From the NCBI GenBank assembly GCA_027858835.1, contig JAQIBY010000037.1, positions 1-42,893 of the forward strand: a DNA stretch of 42,893 nucleotides, in the 5' to 3' direction. Position numbers and translations under genes: made by a program. Origin of the DNA: Bacteroidales bacterium. GTDB lineage: Bacteria; Bacteroidota; Bacteroidia; Bacteroidales; ML635J-15. The notes below the pieces were generated by a model, which saw only the letters and a list, made by a program, of their open reading frames with translations, was not told where the DNA came from and did not search any database. Positions 35,955-42,888 of the stretch are shown here, piece by piece (within the stretch, counting starts at the first letter, position 1; every line of letters begins with the position of its first letter).

Positions 35955-36748
35955 AGCGAATAATTATTTATTTTATTTTAAGCGCAATATGTTTCTCCTG
36001 TACATATCAAAATAAAGGAGAACTTGTGTTTAAAGACCGTCGATTAGTAAAAGCGATTGAAAATGCGTTGTCAAAGAAACTATCTTTAGCAACAGATGAA
36101 GAGCTTAAACTAATTACAGAAATATCATGCATGAGGTGTCAAAATCTAAGTGGTCTTGGTAAATTAGAATCATTGGAAAGTTTAAGTTTAACAAACTCAA
36201 GGAATTTGAATGGACTTGAAGAATTAAATAAACTAAGTAATCTTAAATCATTAAGTATACGAAATTGCAATGTTTCTGAAATTACATTTTTAAAAAGTCT
36301 AAATAAATTGGAGTATCTATACCTGACAGACAACAATATTTCGAATTTAGACCCTGTCACTAATTTGGAAAATTTAAAGGTTTTAGTTATTGATAATAAT
36401 AAAATTGAAAACATAACTGTTCTGCGCACACTTGAAAATCTTGAAAGAATTAATTTGCGTCGTAATAAAATAAAAAACATACCTAATCTGTCTAGTTGTA
36501 CTGAACTAAATAAGATAGATCTTGGTGGGAATCAGCTAACTGATAACACAAACTTCTTGCACTTGAGAAGTGTTGAAGAACTTATCTTATTTGACAATAA
36601 TATTACTAGCTTAGAATGGATTCATTATTTAGAGAATTTAAAATATATTAATATATGTGAAAATCCAATAAATTGTGATGTTTTAACTGTCGAGATGAAA
36701 AGGATGATTGAAAAAGATATTTTAATCACAGATTGTAAAAAATATTAA
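35951..36748 (+). CDS. Leucine-rich-repeat lipoprotein, candidate immunity protein of tip 2
   Basis: 265 residues. The signal sequence MKRIIIYFILSAICFSC ends at a probable lipobox cysteine (C17), so it would be anchored in a membrane facing the periplasm or surface. From ~65 to 245 there are about eight SDS22/internalin-like repeats of 21-22 residues: LESLESLSLTNSRNLNGLEEL, LNKLEYLYLTDNNISNLDPV, LENLKVLVIDNNKIENI, LENLERINLRRNKIKNI, VEELILFDNNITSLEWI. The end includes a C-x-n-C pair (INCDVLT..ITDCKKY) like an LRR cap. It overlaps tip 2 by 4 bases. An LRR solenoid is a plausible binding scaffold to neutralise the toxin; this is inferred from the coupling. Confidence 0.75.
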   Translation: MKRIIIYFILSAICFSCTYQNKGELVFKDRRLVKAIENALSKKLSLATDEELKLITEISCMRCQNLSGLGKLESLESLSLTNSRNLNGLEELNKLSNLKSLSIRNCNVSEITFLKSLNKLEYLYLTDNNISNLDPVTNLENLKVLVIDNNKIENITVLRTLENLERINLRRNKIKNIPNLSSCTELNKIDLGGNQLTDNTNFLHLRSVEELILFDNNITSLEWIHYLENLKYINICENPINCDVLTVEMKRMIEKDILITDCKKY

Positions 36749-36800
36749 ACTATTGTTTTGGTCGTATATTGTGTTAAAAACAAATAAGATATTTTAGTAC

Positions 36801-37622
36801 ATGATAAAAATGATTTTGTTTAAATATACTAATTCAAATTTGATTAAAAATGTAGTTTTTTTCATTTGCCTTCCTTTGTTTTCATGTGTTACAAACTTAG
36901 AGACAGAAGAAGATTACATAAATGAAGCAAAGACCTTACTGTACATTAGGGATACAGATTATTATGATCAAGCTTATAGGGATGAATTGGATTACTTAAC
37001 AAAGAATTATTTTATTGAAAATAGTAAAAATAAGAAAATCGTTAATTTTTATTATGTATGTGAATTGGGTGATACCGTTGCCACAAAGGTTGTTTTCCCC
37101 TTAAATAAAAATACATACAATAGGAAAGACGTCACAGTATATTTTGATTATAGAAATCTATGGCTGCTTAATCAATCAGAAAAATTAAACCGTTTCAAAA
37201 ACTATCTCCAATACATGATGTTTTCTGATGAAAAAAAAGAAAATATTTTTGAAATTTACAGGAAAAGAAAGCTTTATAGATTATTGTCTGAAATGAATTT
37301 GATGCAAAAGTTTTTAAATGGTATAACAGAAAAAGATATCATAATTCAAGAAAATGAGCTTGAACCGATAAATAAGACCAACATTCAGGTGTGCTTAAAT
37401 AACTCATTGTTTTGGTATGATTATATGGGACATGATAGATGGTTAATTAATTTTTATAAACCAATTTCTGTTGGTTATTCTAAAAGTTCTGGAAGAATGT
37501 TTAATGATTATTATTCAACGATTGAAATTAATATTGATTCTACATTGCAAATTGTACTATTAACAACCGGTGAGTTTTCATATTTGCAAGATTCCATAAT
37601 TTTAGCAAATAAGAACAAATAA
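36801..37622 (+). CDS. Putative lipoprotein of unknown function
   Basis: 273 residues. An N-terminal hydrophobic stretch ends in LPLFSC (C29), a likely lipobox. The body is rich in Asn, Tyr and Lys, with a helical part (YYDQAYRDELDYLTKNYF; KLNRFKNYLQYMMFSDEKKENIFEIYRKRKLYRLL) and a C-terminal strand-rich part (SLFWYDYMGHDRWLINFY...IEINIDSTLQIVLLTTGEF). No family was recognised. It lies 52 bases after the LRR gene in the toxin/immunity array, so it may be a second immunity protein or one left from a lost tip. Confidence 0.6.
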   Translation: MIKMILFKYTNSNLIKNVVFFICLPLFSCVTNLETEEDYINEAKTLLYIRDTDYYDQAYRDELDYLTKNYFIENSKNKKIVNFYYVCELGDTVATKVVFPLNKNTYNRKDVTVYFDYRNLWLLNQSEKLNRFKNYLQYMMFSDEKKENIFEIYRKRKLYRLLSEMNLMQKFLNGITEKDIIIQENELEPINKTNIQVCLNNSLFWYDYMGHDRWLINFYKPISVGYSKSSGRMFNDYYSTIEINIDSTLQIVLLTTGEFSYLQDSIILANKNK

Positions 37623-37671
37623 TTCATAATCAAAAACAGCACGATAGCGAACTTTTCCTTAACTTTAACCC

Positions 37672-38355
37672 ATGCAATCCGCAATGCACATAATAACATC
37701 CGTTGAGTTTCTAAGAACTATTGCAGGGTATGATGGTAGCACATCTGCTTCCTCACCCTCTGGTTCACGCCCAACAAATAATTCGGGCTCAACAAATGAA
37801 TATAGCTCGCCTTTGCATGTATGGGGTATTGGCACACCAAGAGAGATTGTGCTAGATGCGTATGGAACAGGTTCTGATGGTGAACCACCCACTATTAATG
37901 TTCTAAATGATGATTTTGAAAAAGTATTACAAGAGGAAACAAACTGGTGTGTATTTGCTGTTACAGAGATAATTTATAATGAGTTTGGAGCTCAAATAGA
38001 TCAAAGTGATATTGCAAACGATTTTTATAATAAAATAGGAGTTCCTGAAAACTCAAATTTACCTGTCCGTTCTTTGGAATTTATTAATGAGTATTTCCAA
38101 TCAGATGATAACTATTTTGTACGCGATTTTAAGGATATTGCAAAAGCTCTAAAACGAGGATATCCAATTTTGGCTTCAATTTGTGTTGAAAACTCTGACG
38201 TTGGCCATGCAATTTATATTTATGGCGTTGACAACTTAAACGGATCATACAAATTTCATTATTGGGATACTGGTTCAAAAGCATCATATACTATAAGTTC
38301 GTTTGATTTAGCAATTAAAATTCAATTTGCCTATGTTGTCAAAGATCCATTTTAA
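37672..38355 (+). CDS. Displaced RHS tip 3: papain-like cysteine protease toxin domain (C39/C70-like)
   Basis: 227 residues from ATG 37672; the start is uncertain because the gene lacks the conserved VDPSGG core and seems cut at its 5' side. Residues ~20-73 are a Ser/Gly/Pro linker ending DAYGTGSDGEPP, which matches the junction DAYGTGSGDDPP of tip 2 in protein and DNA. The domain from ~80 has ETNWCVFAVTEIIYNEFGAQIDQSDIANDFY with catalytic C93 and a Q-x-DIA element, GHAIYIYGVD with H179, and WDTGS with D199, the Cys-His-Asp layout of C39/AvrRpt2-like papain-fold proteases. It should cleave a target protein or peptide in a recipient cell if delivered. A lipoprotein gene overlaps its end and is the likely immunity gene. 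Confidence 0.72.
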   Translation: MQSAMHIITSVEFLRTIAGYDGSTSASSPSGSRPTNNSGSTNEYSSPLHVWGIGTPREIVLDAYGTGSDGEPPTINVLNDDFEKVLQEETNWCVFAVTEIIYNEFGAQIDQSDIANDFYNKIGVPENSNLPVRSLEFINEYFQSDDNYFVRDFKDIAKALKRGYPILASICVENSDVGHAIYIYGVDNLNGSYKFHYWDTGSKASYTISSFDLAIKIQFAYVVKDPF

Positions 38356-39070
38356 TAAATATTATCTATTCTGCCTTTTATGTGTACTGAGTTGTACTGA
38401 TTTTAATTGCAAGGATAAAATTGATTTAAGAAAAGCTGAGATCATAAGCTTTTCTAAGGGTGATAAAAAGTTTGTTTTAAATGCAAATTCCAATACATTT
38501 TTGAATGGAATTCCATTAGAAGTCTATGATTTAAATAGTGAATTTATTAATTACAATGGAGAAAAAGATTTTAGTCAATTTGTTGATATATGTGAAAATA
38601 GAAAAAACATATTTGTATACATATTGAACCAGCCCATAGCTTATGTGAAAATTGAGTTGATTGATAATAAGTGGATGTTACTTGATGATATTTATTCTAT
38701 TGAATCCGTAAACAATGATTCCATTACTCAAGATAGAGGGTATTATTTATTTGAAATGGCGAATTGGTTGAAATTAAATAAAAATAAAAATGTATATACT
38801 GTAAGGTATTTAGGTGGTTTTTGGTACAATCAGAATGATAAAACTCAAGTTTTCAATTTTTTTAGTGTGCCGATGGAGTTTTGTGCTGCTGATATTTACA
38901 TAAAAAGCTCTTTTATGGAATCTGATTTTAAATATATTGTTAATTCAAATACTCTAAACTTTGATAGACTTAATTGCTCAAATTCGAAAGGATATCAATA
39001 TTTGATGATACCCAAAATAGAGCGATTAGTAAATAAAAATGCTAATCCTTCAAACGAGCTGGTCGAGTAA
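38333..39070 (+). CDS. Lipoprotein, candidate immunity protein for the cysteine-protease tip
   Basis: 245 residues from ATG 38333, overlapping the protease tip by 23 bases; a TTG two codons upstream is also open. The N-terminus (SKIHFNKYYLFCLLCVLSC) ends in a lipobox-like VLSC. The rest is beta-rich without a recognised family and ends NANPSNELVE; the last eight residues (NPSNELVE) resemble the remnant at 34952-34979 (NPSKRLVE). The tight overlap with the toxin domain strongly suggests a toxin-immunity pair, with the lipoprotein meeting the incoming protease in the periplasm. The function is inferred. Confidence 0.65.
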   Translation: MLSKIHFNKYYLFCLLCVLSCTDFNCKDKIDLRKAEIISFSKGDKKFVLNANSNTFLNGIPLEVYDLNSEFINYNGEKDFSQFVDICENRKNIFVYILNQPIAYVKIELIDNKWMLLDDIYSIESVNNDSITQDRGYYLFEMANWLKLNKNKNVYTVRYLGGFWYNQNDKTQVFNFFSVPMEFCAADIYIKSSFMESDFKYIVNSNTLNFDRLNCSNSKGYQYLMIPKIERLVNKNANPSNELVE

Positions 39071-39125
39071 ATTAAGGAGCTTAAATTGTTAAAAATCGAC
39101 AAGTGCGAAAAAATAGAATTACTAT

Positions 39126-39161
39126 AGTAAGGATGATTGAATGATCATCTTTACTGTTTTT
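39126..39161 (+). terminator. Intrinsic terminator ending the RHS toxin array
   Basis: AGTAAGGATGAT (39126-39137) pairs with ATCATCTTTACT (39144-39155) with one G-T wobble, a 6-base loop, and is followed by GTTTTTG. It lies 56 bases after the last lipoprotein gene. Confidence 0.7.
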
Positions 39162-39233
39162 GAAAAGTATCCCCCCGAGCAACCCCATCTTTTTAGCCAG
39201 AATATTTCTTTGAATTTTGGTCAAAAATGAGAT

Positions 39234-39371
39234 ATGGATTTACAGGAAAAGATATTTTCAGAAATTAATGCATGGCGCGAATCAGGCTTAACAAAGCATG
39301 TGTTTGTAGAGGACAAGGAATATACCCTTGCAAAATTCAATTATTGAATAGCAAAGCAGAGGGCTAAATGA
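39234..39371 (+). pseudogene. Remnant of an IS66-type TnpA accessory protein
   Basis: The frame reads MDLQEKIFSEINAWRESGL, then TKHVFVEDKEYTLAKFNY, then TGA (39345-39347), then IAKQRAK and a second TGA. The pattern I..W.ESGL.K..F........F.YW..K.R is that of IS66 TnpA; the first TGA replaces the expected TGG of FNYW. No TnpB, TnpC or inverted repeats are next to it, so this is a decayed insertion. The assignment rests on a short motif only. Confidence 0.5.
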
Positions 39372-39410
39372 TACGTTTAAGCTTTTTGTAGCTCAACGTT
39401 TTCAAAATTA

Positions 39411-39469
39411 CTTATCCGCTCGCAACCTTGGAACACGGCAGGATGGTCACAAAACAACCAATTAGTAAA
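39411..39469 (+). pseudogene. RHS gene fragment homologous to the YD region of the giant gene
   Basis: Fifty of 59 bases match 30434-30492 of the giant RHS gene, and the encoded residues LIRSQPWNTAGWSQNNQLVK parallel LIRSQRWNTAGGPQNNQLAN there. The flanks do not match, so it is a relic of another RHS gene copy that once lay here. Confidence 0.7.
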
Positions 39470-39493
39470 AACTCAAAAGAAGTAATAAGTGTT

Positions 39494-40525
39494 CTATTGT
39501 TCCTTGTTAAACATTGGGAATTTAAGCCAGTCTATTGTATTATTAATAATTTCCCCACTTTCATTCATTTCATAAAATCTAGCAAAATCCCCTTTGAAAA
39601 TGTCATTAAATTTAAATATTCTAGTAGCATGTACAGGCTCCATAGTTGCTGAATTATAGCCATTTAAATCTAATCTTATTCTGTAATTTGTTAGTGCTTT
39701 AAGGTTTTGTAAAAATGTTTTCTCTTTAGCTGTTAATAATTCAAGCAATATTGATTTTTCGTTTGTTGTTACAATCGTTCCTTTTTTTATTAGTGCCTTT
39801 GGGTTGCTTATTTTATGTGTTAAATTCCAAGAAAGCCTAATTTCTGGTATTTCAACTTTTGATAATTTAAGTTCTGTCCATTCTCTCCCATAATAACCAT
39901 TTTCATCTTTGTAAATTTTTATTAAGTTTAATGTTAGTTTAACATTAATCATACTATTTGGACCAGTAAAGCCAATTTTGAATTTTATTTTAGTATCAAT
40001 TTTATTTAGCATGATTTTGTCATGTATAAGAATGCAATCCTTGGGTCCGCGGGATATTATTTTATCTTTTATGTCAAAATATGCATCTTGGAGAGCTATT
40101 TGTCTTTCTTTTAATGTTAATCTACTCTCTGTTGAAAAGTCAAATTTACAAGTATTAATACCCAGAAGATCTGATGGCAATTTTAGATCTGAATTATTTG
40201 GTATTATAGGGAAAACTCTTTTTTCTCCTAAATAACCTATGAGTAATCCTAATTCAAAAATAGTATTATCTCGTGGTGTATCGTAATTCTTATCTCTATG
40301 CCTTAACTTATCATCAGGGGTGAAAATTATTATTCCAAAGTCATAATTTTTTAAATTGTTCAATTGAGCAAATGTAGAGGCATAGTCAGTAGATTCAAAA
40401 TGTAGATTCCAAGTAACAATATCAATTTCATCTTTTGAAAAAAGCTTTGTCAATGCCTCGGTATAGCTTATCGATTCTATTGTTGAGCCGATGAATACTT
40501 TTGGTTTTCTGTATATCTTTTTCAT
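39494..40525 (-). CDS. TIR-domain protein (Cap12-like) fused to an inward-rectifier K+ channel (Kir/IRK) cytoplasmic-type domain
   Basis: 343 residues, no membrane segment. Residues ~8-110 are a Cap12/Pycsar-effector-type TIR domain: KPKVFIGSTIES, then VTWNLHFES, YDFGIIIFTPDD, and RDNTIFELGLLIGYLGEKRVFPI with the expected catalytic Glu at 91; such TIR domains hydrolyse NAD+. Residues ~180-340 align by eye with Kir C-terminal domains: ELKLSKVEIPEIRLSWNLTH (218-237), LDLNGYNSATMEPVHATRIF (285-304, compare GIDET..QTVHARTSY) and FNDIFKGDFARFYE (306-319, compare DIVWGARFADMF). There is no pore helix or TVGYG filter, so the Kir part is not a channel and may sense or bind a partner or ligand. It is last in a three-gene minus-strand operon, 78 bases after the 2TM gene. 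The TIR part is firm; the Kir part is moderately strong. Confidence 0.78.
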   Translation of the reverse strand: MKKIYRKPKVFIGSTIESISYTEALTKLFSKDEIDIVTWNLHFESTDYASTFAQLNNLKNYDFGIIIFTPDDKLRHRDKNYDTPRDNTIFELGLLIGYLGEKRVFPIIPNNSDLKLPSDLLGINTCKFDFSTESRLTLKERQIALQDAYFDIKDKIISRGPKDCILIHDKIMLNKIDTKIKFKIGFTGPNSMINVKLTLNLIKIYKDENGYYGREWTELKLSKVEIPEIRLSWNLTHKISNPKALIKKGTIVTTNEKSILLELLTAKEKTFLQNLKALTNYRIRLDLNGYNSATMEPVHATRIFKFNDIFKGDFARFYEMNESGEIINNTIDWLKFPMFNKEQ

Positions 40526-40603
40526 AATTATGTTGTTTTAGTTTTGATTGGATGATACTATTTATTTGCCATATGCTTTCTTGTCATCATAGGTGTAGAA
40601 TTT

Positions 40604-41680
40604 TCACAAAAACTGCTTTGCCATTGTTTTTTTCACCTTAAGTTCTGATTCTTTTTCAATGATATTGCTTTGCAAATTAGATAGCTTAGCTAGAATTGCT
40701 TTATAATCCTGCGTAATTTGCTCTATTTCTTGTTTGCTTAACACTGATTGCGTTGTTGCAACATCCTTGGATAATAGTTTTGATTTCCTGTCTTTTTCAA
40801 TTTTAAGAGCTGTAACTTGTTCCTTCTTTATGTTTAATTCTGTTTCTGTATGCTGTATTTCTTGCAAAATTGCTTTAATTTCATTTTCAGAGACCTCCTT
40901 TTCTGCTTTCATTTTTTCAATATCCAACCTGCCCGATTTAAAGTTCTTAACTAGTGTACTTGCAGGGTTTATTAATAAATTTGTAAAATCAGTATTTGGA
41001 TAGGATAAGGTTTCAAAATATTGTTTGGTTTCTTCAGTAACCAGTCTTCTCGATTCTACGATTGCGATATTTAATGCATGTTTGAATTCTTCGCTTAGTG
41101 AATTGCTATTGGTTTCAATGGCTTGCCCATTTTTATAATCGTTTTCTAATCTGAACAATATGTTTTTTAGTTCCGTAAATGCTAAATAAAATTGACTTAG
41201 ATATTTTCTTTTTTCAAGCCAGGAGGTGATAAATTTATGTGTTGCCATTATGGATGTTAGTATTATAGATATAACACCGATGATGATTTCGCCCGTTTCC
41301 AGATTTTCAATTTGTGGTGCATAGTGAAAGGTAATAAACCAAATAAGGAAAGGAATAGCTAGCAACAGAATTATTGAAATAAAAAAGTATATTGTTCGCC
41401 AAAACGTTTCTCTTTTAATGTGCTTTCTATACCATATAATGTTCATGATGTTTTCGTATCCGAATACATAAATAAGCCTTTTGTCTGAAGTGCTTAAGTG
41501 TTCGCATTGCTCGCAGATGGAGATACGTTTGCAAAATGTGTGGATCTGATCATTTAAAAGCTTTTTAAACTTTTGGGCTTTGTCTTTTTGAAATTTATAG
41601 TTGAGGTTTTCCATCGGCTTTAATATTGAAAAAAGATGAAAAGCGATGGCTTTCACTTCACAGTTGAAAATGAAATCCAT
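40604..41680 (-). CDS. Two-TM membrane protein with long C-terminal coiled coil (SLATT-like)
   Basis: 358 residues from ATG 41680; an in-frame ATG at 41614 (MENLNYKFQ..) is an equally possible start. Two TM helices lie at ~97-119 (YFFISIILLLAIPFLIWFITF) and ~131-148 (EIIIGVISIILTSIMATH), close together and followed by a conserved-looking amphipathic helix (EKRKYLSQFYLAFTELKNILFRLENDY), an arrangement like the SLATT two-TM effector domains of nucleotide-signalling defence systems. Residues ~255-355 are a coiled coil (KEVSENEIKAILQEIQHTETELNIKK). CEQCE near residue 57 may bind metal. No K+ filter is present. It lies between the unknown protein and the TIR-Kir protein and may be the membrane effector or anchor of the system. 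The SLATT assignment is inference. Confidence 0.65.
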   Translation of the reverse strand: MDFIFNCEVKAIAFHLFSILKPMENLNYKFQKDKAQKFKKLLNDQIHTFCKRISICEQCEHLSTSDKRLIYVFGYENIMNIIWYRKHIKRETFWRTIYFFISIILLLAIPFLIWFITFHYAPQIENLETGEIIIGVISIILTSIMATHKFITSWLEKRKYLSQFYLAFTELKNILFRLENDYKNGQAIETNSNSLSEEFKHALNIAIVESRRLVTEETKQYFETLSYPNTDFTNLLINPASTLVKNFKSGRLDIEKMKAEKEVSENEIKAILQEIQHTETELNIKKEQVTALKIEKDRKSKLLSKDVATTQSVLSKQEIEQITQDYKAILAKLSNLQSNIIEKESELKVKKTMAKQFL

Positions 41681-41707
41681 CACTTTCGGTTTTCCTACTG
41701 AACATAA

Positions 41708-42523
41708 TTAAACAGTGAATTCTGAAAAGTTTACATCATCCAGAATCACATCTCTTTCTTGTGATTGATTCTCTGCAATTAGATAGTAATCTTCAGATTT
41801 TTCAAATTTTATACTGCGAAATTTAAAAAATGGATAGAATTTTTTGTCAAAATCCAGATTGATATCAAGACTATTGCTGGAATCTGTATTTAAACCAATT
41901 TTCGCCTCTGCCAAGTCGATTTCTTTTACTTCTGCAATGGCTTTGATTTTAGCAATGGTTTCCTCGTCCATGCTTGACTTTAGTGTGATTCCTTTTATCC
42001 ATATGCCGCGAGTGGCAACATAATTATCTCCATCAAGTATTTGTTGAATGCGGGGGTCGTTCTGATTTGCCATTTTAGTTAGGAAAACAGCGAGTTCTCC
42101 TTCTTCAATGTAATCCACACCCCAGCTTTTGATGTCAACGGTGACATTTCTGGCTTTTTTAATTAAAGTTTCAAGCTCTGCACTGATGTTGGTGATTTTT
42201 ATCGTTTCCAGAATATTTGCAAGTACATTCAAATCTGTGTTTTGTGCAACATCCAATTCAAAGCTGGTTGATGCTTTGGCAGAATCATTTAGTATTCTTG
42301 GAAAGTTGGCGTATTTTTTATCCAGACTTTCGTGTGTAAAGACCAGATTTCGGTCGGAGAAATTCCCGAAAAAATTCTTGTCCATATCATAAATTGATCC
42401 AACAGGAATGCTGTTGGCCATCGACATAAACATGCCGTTTTTCCTAGAAATGTTTGTGCCAAAAAATGCGATGTCTTTAATATCCCACCACATTCTTCTT
42501 ACTTGTCTTTTTACTTTGCTCAT
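41708..42523 (-). CDS. Unknown protein, first gene of the TIR operon
   Basis: 271 residues, no signal peptide or TM. It begins with a basic segment (MSKVKRQVRRMWWDIKD), then FFGTNISRKNGMFMSMANSIPVGSIYDMD, an alpha/beta region with FELDVAQNTDLNVLANILETIKITNISAEL and VTVDIKSWGVDYIEEGELAVFLTKMAN, and ends with strands FYPFFKFRSIKFEKSEDYYLIAENQ and VILDDVNFSEFTV. I recognise no family. The spacing of 27 bases to the next gene's first ATG indicates one transcript. It is probably the sensor or regulator of the operon, judging only from position and lack of known effector domains. Confidence 0.65.
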   Translation of the reverse strand: MSKVKRQVRRMWWDIKDIAFFGTNISRKNGMFMSMANSIPVGSIYDMDKNFFGNFSDRNLVFTHESLDKKYANFPRILNDSAKASTSFELDVAQNTDLNVLANILETIKITNISAELETLIKKARNVTVDIKSWGVDYIEEGELAVFLTKMANQNDPRIQQILDGDNYVATRGIWIKGITLKSSMDEETIAKIKAIAEVKEIDLAEAKIGLNTDSSNSLDINLDFDKKFYPFFKFRSIKFEKSEDYYLIAENQSQERDVILDDVNFSEFTV

Positions 42524-42830
42524 GACATTTGGTTTTAGTTAATACACTATGCTTTGTTTTAATTGTTTTTTTTGCAAGCTTGATTTGCTCAGATTTTGCA
42601 TAAATTATCGAAGTCTCTCGCATGTCCTAACTCACATGAAATTTAGGCAAATTATCATTGGCTTTAAAATGCTATGCGAAAGATAATGAAAATAATGAAA
42701 AATACCAAGGTATGACGGATTTTTTTTTACTACAATAGAACGGATAGTGTTTTGGTGCTTTGTTAAACTTTTGAGTTCTACTGCAAATTTAGTGGAATAC
42801 TTTATCAACTATAATCCATAAATGCATATC
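42524..42830. other. Upstream region of the TIR operon, no gene seen
   Basis: About 300 AT-rich bases with interrupted frames in both directions. It should contain the promoter for the minus-strand operon, but I could not find a convincing TTTG / TAnnTTTG pair on that strand. A run of T at 42720-42728 on the plus strand is the only simple feature. Confidence 0.35.
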
Positions 42831-42888
42831 AGGGCTAAAGCCCTATTCTATTATTTCGATTCAGAACCCCGACATAAATGCCGGGGTT
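42831..42888. repeat. REP-like palindrome pair
   Basis: AGGGCTAAAGCCCT (42831-42844) is a perfect palindrome of the same type as GGGCTTTAGCCC at 11190-11201, and AACCCCGACAT/ATGCCGGGGTT arms (42865-42875 and 42878-42888) form a second hairpin with one mismatch. The cluster may continue beyond the window. Confidence 0.6.

Noticed and set aside
40604-41680. Two-TM protein as the K+ pore partner for the Kir-like domain
   Set aside because: No TxGYG selectivity filter or pore helix between the TMs; the loop is too short for a Kir pore.
41708-42523. Bacterial gasdermin identity for the first gene of the TIR operon
   Set aside because: A short SIPVGSIYDMD segment recalls gasdermin openings, but the rest gives no support and no protease is adjacent.
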